Below are positions 54,246-63,274 of a stretch of 64,000 nt of DNA, in pieces. A program made the translations under genes and the position numbers. Numbering within the stretch: the first letter of the stretch is position 1; every line of letters begins with the position of its first letter. The DNA is from Cordylochernes scorpioides (lineage: Eukaryota > Arthropoda > Arachnida > Pseudoscorpiones > Chernetidae). The stretch lies in the NCBI GenBank assembly GCA_030710605.1, contig CP092863.1:116626680-116690679 (forward strand), given 5' to 3'. The notes beneath the pieces were generated by a model, which was not told the DNA's origin, ran no database searches, and saw only the letters and a list, made by a program, of their open reading frames with translations.

Positions 54246-54520
54246 AGACATATCTTGACCATGAGCACATGAGCTTTTTTAGATGGCAGAGCGCCATCTA
54301 GTGGAACAGAAATCAATTAAACGTTGGTTTAGCCTGTTCCTAGGTATTAGGCCAACCCATTTTCTTGATAAATCAAGGAAAGTCAACCACGAACGCGTTT
54401 CGGGATGTTGGCCCTCTTAGCGTGTGTGGTGCAGGCTGTACCTCAACGACCTTTCTTGAGAAATCAAGAAATAGGTATTTAAGGCCAAAACTTGAGTAAA
54501 TACGATTTTTTCACACACAC
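54245..54520 (-). repeat. hammerhead repeat, family 3, single diverged copy
   Basis: TCTTGACCATGAGCACATGA, GCAGAGCGCCATCTAGTGGA, TTAGCCTGTTCCTAGGTATT, the ribozyme region, then CTTGAGAAATCAAGAAATAG. Same order as the 57-kb units. Confidence 0.7.
54387..54429 (-). ncRNA. decayed hammerhead motif, family 3
   Basis: The GAAACGCGT half and the CGTGG stem strand are intact and stem II reads GGCCAACATCC, but the core is CTAAGAG instead of CTGANGA. Likely inactive. Confidence 0.5.
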
Positions 54521-55043
54521 ACATATATATAGAGAAGAGTAAGGGAATAAAAAAACTCTAGTAAAAGTATATATAGTGTAATATGAAACGGATATGTTGG
54601 GATAATAAAAATCAACGTGGGGTTAGTTGAAAAAGTTCCGGATAGATGGCGATGGGTATCAGTGATTTTCAGTTATACAATCAGGAGATGTGTTTTTTTT
54701 TTTTCTTCAAAATTTTTACCATCTGATAACGTACAAGTTAACTTTTAGACTGTTTTTTTTTCTTCACGTGAATAATTATGATATCTGGTCTATCATTGGA
54801 GAATAATCTATCTATCTCTATATATATAAAAGTCAATGTCTGTCTGTTTCGCGATAAACTCAAAAACTACTGAACCAATTGGTACCAAATTTTGCACGTC
54901 GCTTTTATAAACCTGAGGAAAAATTTCGGCTGCATTTTGATTAGTATTTTTGGCTATTTCTTTTTTTCATTTGAAGAACTTTTTTTTTTACGCGGAGTAA
55001 TCCGGAATGGAATGAATACCCAAATATGGCCATTTTTTTATAA

Positions 55044-55115
55044 GCATCGGTGGTTCAGTGGTAGAATGCTCGCCTGCCACGCGGGCGGCCCGGGTTCGAT
55101 TCCCCGGCCGATGCA
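55044..55115 (+). tRNA. tRNA-Gly(GCC)-like, one extra C in the T arm
   Basis: GCATCGGTGGTTCAGTGGTA, anticodon loop CTGCCAC (GCC, with U33), GGTTCGATTCC B box, acceptor GCATCGG/CCGATGC perfect, then T8. Arthropod tRNA-Gly(GCC) is 71 nt; here one additional C in the 3' half of the T arm makes 72. It may be transcribed but its maturation is doubtful. Confidence 0.65.
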
Positions 55116-55414
55116 TTTTTTTTTACAATTTTTAAACTCATTTATATTATATATCCTTATCCTTATCTATATATAAAAATGAAATGCGAAATCGATGTTT
55201 GTTATCGCATCACGCAAAATCTACTGACTCAATCATTATGGAATTTCGCATGTAGGTAGCTGAAGATTTCGTTTAACATATAGGCTATTCAAAAAACTAA
55301 AAAAGTTAATGTGCTTTTTTAAAAAAATAAAAAACCAAAAAGCGTTAGTTCCAGTCTTTTACCGCTAGGGCGCAGCACTGGTCGCGACGATAAAATGAAT
55401 TTGATTTTTTTAAA

Positions 55415-55485
55415 GCATCGGTGGTTCAGTGGTAGAATGCTCGCCTGCCACGCGGGCGGCCAGGGTTCGATTCCCGGCCGATGCA
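55415..55485 (+). tRNA. tRNA-Gly(GCC)-like, T-stem mismatch
   Basis: Same sequence at normal length (71 nt), with CAGGG opposite CCCGG in the T stem, so one A-G mismatch. Acceptor, D and anticodon arms are perfect and A and B boxes intact; T7 follows. It lies 371 bp after the first copy in a duplicated unit of a Helitron, so a pseudogene is as likely as a working gene. Confidence 0.65.
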
Positions 55486-56015
55486 TTTTTTTAAACACTT
55501 TTTAAACTCATTTATATTATATCTTCTATATAAATGGAAATTTCATAAGTGGTGTTCGCTAAAAACTTTCGTTACAATGCATCAATTTCGACCAAATTTT
55601 CAACATTTATGTAAAACGAGATGGAGCAGGTTTTGCTTAACATCAAAATATTTTTCCTAACTTTAAAATACATAACTTTGCTGTTATCGATAAAATACAA
55701 AAAAAATTCAACAGAGGTAATTTTATTTATATATAAATACAAAAAAAAATTCAGCAATTCATTCAACTCAATCTAAAAAAATATTCAAAACAAGCAATTT
55801 TAAGATAACACCATATGTAGAACAGTCGGCCAAGAAAACAACAACGATATTACATCTTTCTCACATATTCACACACAATCTTGATTAATAATTAAAACTA
55901 ATCTTTAGCATTGTTTATTATACTTCATAATATATAATATTCATTAGGCAAACTTCCACTCGGATAAAACCCGGGCGAAGCCGGGGTACACATCCGCTAG
56001 TAATATATATATATA

Positions 56016-56571
56016 TGTAATGATTTGTTGAGTTTGATGTCGAGTTGTAGTATCCTGTCGACTCATGTAATGAGATGAGAATTCCAGTAGCTTTTGTAGA
56101 GATCCTGTCGACTACTGAAATAATTGTTGAAGTCCTGGTAGCTCTTGTTGTACTGTGTTGACCAAGAGGAACAGTCAGGATGTAGAGTTTTCCAGTACCT
56201 CTCTGCACCTTGGAAGACCTTTAAAAGTTCTCACAAAATACAGGCAGTCGTGGTCGAGGCAGAGTGGAAAGCTGGACGCTAAGGGTGAACTAAACTCAAC
56301 TGACTGAACTGTACTGAGCTGTCAAGCCACTGTAAGGTGATGATTTATAGGTTAAAGACGGGGTGACCTTATGTGACAGGGGGCGTTGAGAAAGGGCGCC
56401 TTTACCTGTCCAGGTGTGAGAGGGTCTCTGCATTCCACCACATGTGACAGTGTGGGTGGCCTGTCGTGGGAACTGTGAATCTACCTGATTATGACTCCCA
56501 TCTTTAGACTCTGTTGTTTTGGCAATTCTATGCTCGATCTCTGCTTTAGCTCAACTATTAAATCTATTACA
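56016..56571 (-). repeat. possible solo LTR
   Basis: Inverted ends TGTAATGATTT and AAATCTATTACA. On the minus strand TATAAATCATCACC could be a TATA box, with CAGTTGAGTTTAGTTCACCC downstream. No matching duplication was found, so the boundaries are tentative. Confidence 0.4.
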
Positions 56572-56953
56572 GATTTTATTTATTTATCCACTTTGTACAA
56601 ATTACATTACATAGGTGATGCAATGACACAGATTAATCATGCGCATAATTATTTATAGATGTGTCTCTATATACAACATGGACAATCTTGTTATTAAGTT
56701 ATCTACACAATATGAGGTTGTTGTTTTAAATTACCATATATATATTATTATATGAAAAAACGAAAGAAAAAAATAAAAGATAAAAAGATCAGGTATTGAA
56801 ATCAATATTAAATATGCATATCCTGACCAGGAGCACAAGTGCTTTACAGAAGGCAGAGCGCCATCTGGTGGAACAGAAATCAACTAATCATTGATTTAGC
56901 CTGTTCCCTGATATTTGGCCAACCCAATTTCTTGATAAATCAAGAAAAGCCAT

Positions 56954-56993
56954 CCACGAACGCGTTTCGCGCTTTTGGCGCTCGTCAGCGTGG
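56954..56993 (-). ncRNA. hammerhead ribozyme, family 3, unit 1
   Basis: CCACG, CTGACGA, stem II GCGC/GCGC with loop CAAAA, GAA, ACGCGT, T, CGTGG. Perfect 5-bp stem I and 4-bp stem II; stem III is the palindrome ACGCGT, which on one molecule leaves almost no loop, so cleavage is expected to be best as a dimer. Confidence 0.85.
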
Positions 56994-57304
56994 AGTAGGC
57001 TGAACCACTGCGACCAAAAAATAATTTTTGGTCCCAATGGCTTCTTGAAAAACCAAGAAATGGGTATATTAAGGCCAAACTTGCGTAAATACGCTTAGCA
57101 CATGAAAATCGAAAGAAAAAAATAAAAGATAAAAAGATCAGGTATTGAAATCAATATTAAATATGGCATATCCTGACCAGGAGCACAAGTGCTTTACAGA
57201 AGGCAGAGCGCCATCTGGTGGAACAGAAATCAACTAATCATTGATTTAGCCTGTTCCCTGATATTTGGCCAACCCAATTTCTTGATAAATCAAGAAAAAG
57301 CCAT

Positions 57305-57344
57305 CCACGAACGCGTTTCGCGCTTTTGGCGCTCGTCAGCGTGG
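57305..57344 (-). ncRNA. hammerhead ribozyme, family 3, unit 2
   Basis: Identical 40 nt to unit 1. Confidence 0.85.
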
Positions 57345-57487
57345 AGTAGGCTGAACCACTGCGACCAAAAAATAATTTTTGTCCTGACCAGGAGCACAAG
57401 TGCTTTACAGAAGGCAGAGCGCCTGGTCAAAGTCAGAGTCCTGGTCAGGACAAAAATTATTTTTTGGTCGCAGTGGTTCAGCCTACT

Positions 57488-57527
57488 CCACGCTGACGAG
57501 CGCCAAAAGCGCGAAACGCGTTCGTGG
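57488..57527 (+). ncRNA. hammerhead ribozyme, family 3, unit 3
   Basis: Identical 40 nt, opposite strand to units 1 and 2. Confidence 0.85.
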
Positions 57528-57837
57528 ATGGCTTTTCTTGATTTATCAAGAAATTGGGTTGGCCAAATATCAGGGAACAGGCTAAATCAATGATTAGTTG
57601 ATTTCTGTTCCACCAGATGGCGCTCTGCCTTCTGTAAAGCACTTGTGCTCCTGGTCAGGATATGCCATATTTAATATTGATTTCAATACCTGATCTTTTT
57701 ATCTTTTATTTTTTTCTTTCGTTTTTTCATGTGCTAAGCGTATTTACGCAAGTTTGGCCTTAAATACCCATTTCTTGGTTTTTCAAGAAGCCATTGGGAC
57801 CAAAAATTATTTTTTGGTCGCAGTGGTTCAGCCTACT

Positions 57838-57877
57838 CCACGCTGACGAGCGCCAAAAGCGCGAAACGCGTTCGTGG
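57838..57877 (+). ncRNA. hammerhead ribozyme, family 3, unit 4
   Basis: Identical 40 nt, 350 bp after unit 3. Confidence 0.85.
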
Positions 57878-58164
57878 ATGGCTTTTCTTGATTTATCAAG
57901 AAATTGGGTTGGCCAAATATCAGGGAACAGGCTAAATCAATGATTAGTTGATTTCTGTTCCACCAGATGGCGCTCTGCCTTCTGTAAAGCACTTGTGCTC
58001 CTGGTCAGGATATGCCATATTTAATATATTATTATATATCAACTATATTAATTAAATCAAATACCTAAACACTTTTTGCCATCACACACACTTTTTGCCT
58101 GTAGTTTATGTGTTACTTCTGTATTGCTATTCTAGGGCACTTCTAATATTTATTATTGATGTAC

Positions 58165-59473
58165 TTTCAGTATGAAGGAAAATTGGGAATTTCAACAATG
58201 GTATTTAAACTGAAATTTTTTGCAAGTAAAAATTAAAATATCCGAATGAAATTTGACACAGTAGTAGATAAAAGGATATAGTTTTTATTTATTCAATGTA
58301 GTTTCCATTATTAGCTACAACAGTCTCGAGGCGAGTGCGGAATGAAGCACAGGCCTTGGCGACGATGACCTTGTCCATTTGGGTCATCACCGTGTGAACT
58401 GCTTTCTTGACAGACTGGATGGTGGTATGAGGAGCTTTGTTGACATCTCTCTCAACAACGCCCCATACATAGTAGTCGAGGGGATTGCAATCTGGAGAAT
58501 TAGGGGGCCAAATATCAGGACCCCAGTGACTAGGGACGTTAAGTGTCAGCCACGATTGTGTCTTTTTTGCCTTATGGGCTGGAGCTGAGTCCTGTTGGAA
58601 GACATACTTCCTTCCTGCGGCCACCATGTCCATCCAAGGCTTCACAACGGTCTCCAGAACATTGATGTAGGTGTCAGCGTTCATCCTAAGGCCCTTCTCA
58701 AAGAAATGGGGAGGCATGACATCACCTTCACTGCTGATAACGCCAAGGACCATTACGGAGGCAGGAAATTTCGTGTGCATCACGACAGGTATCTCTGAGG
58801 GGTCTTTACAGATCCAGCGATCATTCCTGGGATTTTCCTTTTGGTCCACGTCAAAGTTCTTTTCGTCAGAGAAGAACCTTAGCATGCCAAAAGAGTCGTG
58901 TTTCAGGTTGTTGAGGAGGGCAGCAGCCTTTCCTTTTCTGTTATTCTTCATATTCTCAGTCAGCAACTGACCTTTCCGAAGGGCATAAGACTTGAGACCA
59001 AGGTCCTCATGGATAGTTCTGACAATTGTCATAGAGCCAACGTCCATTTCCTTGGCTATGGCCCTCATGCTCTTCCCAGGGTTTCCATCAATCTTCTCCT
59101 TGACATTTTTGACAAATTCTTCGCCTCTTACCCTGTCCGATCGACGCGAGTGCTTTTTCCTTGTAGCTATCCCCTCTTTGTTACTGTCGGCCTCATCAAA
59201 CTGCTTCTTGACACGATAAATAGTGGTTTTGGGCAACTTAATAAAATCCACTATCTCTTTGGGGCTCCTTCCGGCGCGCAGAGCAACGATGATGGCAGCT
59301 CGATTTTCAAATTCTCGGTTACTCTTCATCACTACACTGCGCACACATGTACTGTTGCATTTTACATGAATATGGCTACGTAATGAAAAAAAAAAAAACA
59401 AGTTTTTAATCTCAAGTAGTTTTTGTTTTATGGACTGTCAAAGTTAGTCCCAATTTACCTGGTACACCCTGTA
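58165..59473 (-). mobile_element. Tc1/mariner element, DD37D (maT-like), about 1.3 kb
   Basis: The right end reads CCAATTTACCTGGTACACCC and TGTA (reverse: TACAGGGTGTACCAGG then AAATTGGGA). The left end has CAGTATGAAGGAAAATTGGGA. The shared GGxAAATTGGGA supports imperfect terminal repeats; the exact left end is uncertain. One gene inside. Confidence 0.65.
58289..59329 (-). CDS. mariner-like transposase, DD37D, intact, 346 aa
   Basis: Cuts and pastes the element at its terminal repeats. Start at 59,329 (MKSNREFENRAAIIVALRAG), because the 24 codons upstream are low-complexity. N-terminus: helix-turn-helix PAIRED-like domain (SPKEIVDFIKLPKTTIYRVK, then a second helix set SMRAIAKEMDVGSMTIVRTI) with basic linker KKHSRRSD. 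Catalytic triad: D in FFSDEKNFDVDQ, D in YVFQQDSAPAHKAKK, and the third D in NSPDCNPLDYYVWG. I count 37 residues between the last two, so DD37D, as in the maT group. Length is normal and no stop or shift is present, so the protein may be functional. Confidence 0.9.
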   Translation of the reverse strand: MKSNREFENRAAIIVALRAGRSPKEIVDFIKLPKTTIYRVKKQFDEADSNKEGIATRKKHSRRSDRVRGEEFVKNVKEKIDGNPGKSMRAIAKEMDVGSMTIVRTIHEDLGLKSYALRKGQLLTENMKNNRKGKAAALLNNLKHDSFGMLRFFSDEKNFDVDQKENPRNDRWICKDPSEIPVVMHTKFPASVMVLGVISSEGDVMPPHFFEKGLRMNADTYINVLETVVKPWMDMVAAGRKYVFQQDSAPAHKAKKTQSWLTLNVPSHWGPDIWPPNSPDCNPLDYYVWGVVERDVNKAPHTTIQSVKKAVHTVMTQMDKVIVAKACASFRTRLETVVANNGNYIE

Positions 59474-59475
59474 TA

Positions 59476-59961
59476 TATAAATGAATGTATGTGTATGTGT
59501 GTCTGTCTGTCCTTTATGCCTGACCAAACCGCTCATTGGAACGCCATGAAATTTCGGGAAGTTATTTAGTATAGTACTGGGAAGGTTTCTAGCAAATAAA
59601 ATATTTGAAATAACTTTTCACTTAAAAATAATCAAGATAAATATTCTAATTTATCTGTTATAATTCAACAATCTGCTCTAAATATTATCATGATGATACG
59701 ATGATTTTATAATGTAGAAAATTAGGAAAGACAAAATTCAGGATGACACGGCAATTAATTTGAGACAAGAATAATGATACAATTCCAAGGCAAGATACTA
59801 TTCCTTTAACTTCCAATTACCGAGGGAACCAATTAATATTGATTTTATTCAACTTATCGAGTATTTTTAAAGGGACCGGGAAAATGTTCACTTTATCGAG
59901 AGATTCGTTAGACAAACCTTTACTCGGGTAAAACCCGGGCGAAGCCGGGTACGTCCGCTAG
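59476..59961 (+). mobile_element. Helitron B, first of a head-to-tail pair
   Basis: TATATAAATGAATGTATGTG and the CCTTTATGCCTGACCAAACC start region, then the B-type end CCCGGGCGAAGCCGGGTACG, TCCG, CTAG at 59,958-59,961. The 5' terminus touches the mariner element and may be truncated. Confidence 0.7.
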
Positions 59962-60800
59962 TCTATATATATAAAATTGAATGTCTGTGTGTTGTGGTGT
60001 GTCCTCTATGGATTCAAAAACCATACATCCAATCGCCGTGAAATTTTGGGATATTATTAGGCGTATCTCCGGAAAGGTTTACGAAAAATAATTTCTTGAA
60101 TATCTTGAATATCCTTAGAGTTATTTGCAGATTTGTAGCTTTAACTCGCAAGCAGCGCCATCTTGCAACGGAAATCTGCCCCCCCCACCGTCCGGCCGCC
60201 GGCCAGTTGGTTGGACAGTCCAAGTTCCCACCGACCAATCAAAGGGATCAAGAGCCCCCCCCCCCGTCCGGCCACCGGGCCAATCAGAATGATCAAGAGG
60301 TCCTGGCGCGCGGGGGGCGGGTGACCTCCGGGAACTACGTCCATCTTCCATAAACGACCATGATTTTATTCAACTTATCGAGTATTTTTCAAGGGACCGG
60401 GAATAAAACGATGATTTTGTAATGTAGAAAATTAGGAAAGACAAAATTCAGGATGACACGGCACACAGGGACCGGGAAAAAATAATCACTTTATCGAGAG
60501 ATTCACGACCATGACTTTATTCAACTTATCGAGTATTTTTCAAGGGACCGGGAAAATATGTTCACTAGATAAAACGATGATTTTGTAATGTAGAAAATTA
60601 TGAAAGACAAAATTCAGGATGACACGGCACACAGGGACCGGGAAAAAATGTTCATTTTAACGAGAGATTCAAATATACGAGTTTCAAATTATCAAAATAT
60701 ATCTTTTTTTTATAAGTTTATAGAGAATTGTTTAACAAATGTTCGTTAGACAAACCTTTACTCGGGTAAAACCTCGGGCGAAGCCGGGTACGTCCGCTAG
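59962..60800 (+). mobile_element. Helitron B, second of the pair, with a GC-rich insert
   Basis: Starts TCTATATATATAAAATTGAA at the base right after the CTAG of the first, and ends TCGGGCGAAGCCGGGTACG, TCCG, CTAG at 60,797-60,800. Same family as 18,557-19,440. The middle carries a GC-rich block (60,172-60,350) absent from that copy. Confidence 0.8.
60172..60350. other. GC-rich, promoter-like block inside a Helitron
   Basis: Contains two CCGTCCGGCC motifs, two CCAAT-type boxes (GACCAATCAAAGG and GGCCAATCAGAAT) and GGGGGGCGGGTGACC (GC box). Its composition is unlike the AT-rich Helitron. Looks like captured host promoter DNA (inference). Confidence 0.5.
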
Positions 60801-60824
60801 TATGTTATAAATATATATATGTCG

Positions 60825-60975
60825 TGATCGAATGGAAGGGTGCAACCGTTATGTAATGTAAGCTTCAAAAAGAATTCCAGCCAAGTGAACACGCGGCGTG
60901 CCGTAGCATTCGCCCGCGCTGGCTCCCACGTTTATTTTGTACAGTGTATTTATAGATGGATGAATTTGTATTTAC
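60825..60975 (-). repeat. GC-rich interspersed repeat, copy 2
   Basis: Reverse-complement match to 53,100-53,290: GTCGTGATCGAATGGAAGGG, CGCCCGCGCTGGCTCCCACG, TTTATTTTGTACAGTGTATT. Confidence 0.65.
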
Positions 60976-61227
60976 ATTTTAACACAAGCTTAACATATTT
61001 ACAGTTTAACATACTTATTTTGGTGAAAAGAAATTATACATCTTGGGTATTATGCAAATTATGACAAATTTTTATTTACCAAAGTGGGTCACTTAGAAAG
61101 GTGGATGTTCATAGGAAGTGTGTTGTTTTACTATATATATTATTTTTTGAGTATTTATAACTACAAATATGTAAAAATGTTTGGGATATACATATTTGGA
61201 ATTTTTTATACAAATATATTCATACAT

Positions 61228-61552
61228 AGAAGCACAGGACGCCTCTCCCGTCAAAATAAACGTCAAAACCTGACGTCATCTATTGACCGTCGCCGCAAAC
61301 TAGTGGCCTCGGGTCGGTGACAAAGCCACAACACCAGCTTTGGCAAACTGAGAAGCGTCCACCTAGAGACCATGGTTTCGGGCTAATGGCCCTCGTCAGT
61401 CTAGGGCGGACACAGGATCTAATGGAATCTTCACAATCTACCAAAGAGGTGTTTTGCTGGCAAGAGACCGACCCGAGGCCGCTAGTTTGCGGCGACGGTC
61501 AATAGATGGCGCCAGGTTTTGACTGGAGAGGTGCCCTGTGCTTCTATGGATC
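61228..61552. repeat. hammerhead repeat family 4: long palindrome around a ribozyme
   Basis: The left arm (GAAGCACAGGACGCCTCTCC, ATCTATTGACCGTCGCCGCA, AACTAGTGGCCTCGGGTCGG) returns in reverse at 61,470-61,552 with few differences (arms about 90 bp). Between them lies one hammerhead. Confidence 0.75.
61362..61405 (-). ncRNA. hammerhead ribozyme, family 4
   Basis: CCTAGA (stem I), CTGACGA, stem II GGGC/GCCC around CATTA, GAA, palindrome ACCATGGT (stem III), C as cleavage-site base, TCTAGG (stem I, perfect 6 bp). All invariant residues present. Different in every stem from family 3, which argues against chance. Confidence 0.8.
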
Positions 61553-61619
61553 AATTTCCTCTCGGCAAATTTTCCATCAAATATATTTATTTGAGTCAAA
61601 ATATTATCCATTAAATATA

Positions 61620-61815
61620 TTTATATAAAAAAAAGGCGTACCTGGATCTGCGAAAGAGAAAATACATTTTTCACAAAATATTTCGAGAAATTGCTCCCTC
61701 TTTATCATTGTACAATAAATTGGTAATGGGAGAGCAATCCCTAGAAATATTTTGAGAAAAAAAATCGTTTTTTTTTCTTTCACAGATCCAGGTACGGCCT
61801 TTTTTTATATAAATG
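61620..61815. repeat. MITE with GGCCGTACCTGGATCTG ends
   Basis: The left end GGCGTACCTGGATCTGCGAA and right end TTCACAGATCCAGGTACGGCC are inverted repeats; the fold extends inward (CAAAATATTTCGAGAAATTG against CCCTAGAAATATTTTGAG). Flanked by TTATATAAA and TTTATATAAAT. Confidence 0.7.
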
Positions 61816-62107
61816 TATTTTATAATATGTGCCCTTTTTAAAGTAAAGAATATAAATATTTTTAAAATTATAAAATAAAAAAAAATTATATTTTAAAATT
61901 TATTATTTAAAAAAAAAATTTCAATTTTTTATTTATTTATGTGAAAAATCTTTTCTTTTTTTTTTTTGCAAACGATGATGAAAGCATTTTTTAAAACAAA
62001 TTTGAACTTTGCTCTTTGTTTTTTTTTTTTCTTGTCGGTTTTAAAATACGAATAATTACATTTTCCATTTACAAGAACCTAAGATTGAAAGAGGTAAACA
62101 TTTTACA

Positions 62108-62680
62108 ATGAGAAATATGAATAAAAATAAGAATAAAAATAAGAAAAATAAATATTTCAATCCGAAAGCTACCATTGAATACTTGCCCAAGGAGATTTCA
62201 TCAGAAACCACGGAGTCTATAGATGATTCCATCGAAGAAATTGAAAAGCAAAAACCAGAGATTCAAAATCTAGAAAACCTTCAGCCGGTCAAAAATAAGA
62301 GAAATAACATAAAAGGAGGCAAACAACAGAATAATAAAACTGAAGATATTGAGAAGAATTCTTCAGAAATATTGAAACCCGTGGAAAAAGATGGTATCGG
62401 CGAAATTAAGAAGAAACAAGCCAAAGTTGAAAAAGTTGATAAGCAAAAAAACAAGATTGTCGGCTGGTTTCAATGCGGCCTGCATTTGGTTAATAACGAA
62501 AATGATGGATATTATCCTAATTATTGATTCTAACCTCAAGTTTGGTTTGAAAACTATCAAGAATATCTTAAACCCCAAACCCAAGAGGAATTACTCCAAA
62601 GCATTCAAGAGAGCGCTGATTTCAAAGAAAGGCTGGGATGGTAGAATTGAAAATAATTTTTTCAAAAAGCAAGGATAATA
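62108..62680 (+). pseudogene. Lys-rich protein, paralogue of the 34.3-kb ORF, frameshifted
   Basis: The first frame is 139 codons (MRNMNKNKNKNKKNKYFNPK, DDSIEEIEKQKPEIQNLENL, NSSEILKPVEKDGIGEIKKK) and it contains two related units, each ending in E-I-E/K-K-Q-K. A second frame takes over near 62,460 (FNAACIWLITKMMDIILIID, FGLKTIKNILNPKPKRNYSK), giving a short hydrophobic stretch then a basic tail, the same layout as at 34.3 kb. At DNA level, AAGAATTCTTCAGAAAT here matches AAGAATTCTCCAGAAAT there. Function unknown. Confidence 0.5.
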
Positions 62681-62689
62681 AATATAGAT

Positions 62690-63038
62690 GCTTTACATAA
62701 ATATATTTTTCTAAATTTAAATAAAACTTGATCATCCACACACATTTTTGAAAATTTAGTTTGTATCCTGAATTTTCTTTTTTAATATATAAAGTAGTTG
62801 AAATGGTTTGTATGTTTTAAAACTAACTTGTTTTTCTTATATTGAATATATTTTAAACTAAGAAACACTTATATCTATACCCTATTTGTGGCATATATTG
62901 TAGTTGTACCATATAAATAATACATCCAGACTTCTGGCGTATATCCTTAGATCGTCAACTACCCGGTTTTATTAAAGTTTTCAAAGCTCTCATTGATTCA
63001 AAATTAAAAGAGGTAATTTGTATAAGAATCATTATATT
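62690..63038. other. no feature recognised
   Basis: AT-rich spacer. Confidence 0.4.
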
Positions 63039-63267
63039 GTCAAGCGGCTCCAACCACGAGAGGCCCCATGGGACGCCTGTCAATCATCCCTGGACACCGG
63101 GTGTGAGGGGTTTCTCGGAATCTGGTCGGCGGGGGGGAGCTGACGTCGTTCATTGAGGATTAGCTTTAACTGGGGGTAAGTTGTACTTTCTCGCTCCCCC
63201 TATAAATACCCCTTATAATAAATTAATTATCCCCAAACTTGCCTTTGCTTTATTTATCTCCGCGACA
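63039..63267 (+). repeat. Ty3/Gypsy element, 5' LTR
   Basis: About 229 bp from TGTCAAGCGGCTCC to CTCCGCGACA (TGTC/GACA inverted ends). TATAAATA at 63,201-63,208 is the TATA box and AATAAATT at about 63,218 the poly(A) signal. The 3' LTR is beyond the window. Confidence 0.65.
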
Positions 63268-63274
63268 TATTTTG

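Larger units (their letters stand above)
54815..56000 (+). mobile_element. Helitron B-type with two tRNA-Gly-like copies
   Basis: Starts TCTCTATATATATAAAAGTC after A and ends CCCGGGCGAAGCCGGGGTA, CACATCCG, CTAG (55,997-56,000) before T. Inside, two units of about 371 bp each hold a TATAAAA-start, a tRNA-Gly-like sequence and the tail TTTTTAAACTCATTTATATT. No protein. Confidence 0.65.
56815..58028. repeat. hammerhead repeat family 3: inverted pair of tandem dimers
   Basis: Four units: two tandem on the minus strand (about 56,815-57,165 and 57,165-57,425) and two on the plus strand (about 57,430-57,680 and 57,680-58,028), head to head. The period is 350-351 bp between ribozymes. Each unit contains CAGAAGGCAGAGCGCCATCT, TTTAGCCTGTTCCCTGATAT, TTTCTTGATAAATCAAGAAA and one hammerhead; the two arms are nearly identical. 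The junction at about 57,425-57,455 has a short unrelated GGTCAAAGTCAGAGTCCTGG. No reverse transcriptase. Confidence 0.85.

Noticed and set aside
56016-56571. Firm solo LTR call
   Set aside because: Terminal inverted ends are good, but no target duplication matches; kept at low confidence.
57189-57593. 134-codon frame across the hammerhead palindrome
   Set aside because: Arises from the inverted repeat itself; the translated ends repeat each other and no protein family matches.
58379-59383. Plus-strand frames of 67-161 codons
   Set aside because: Antisense shadows of the mariner transposase.
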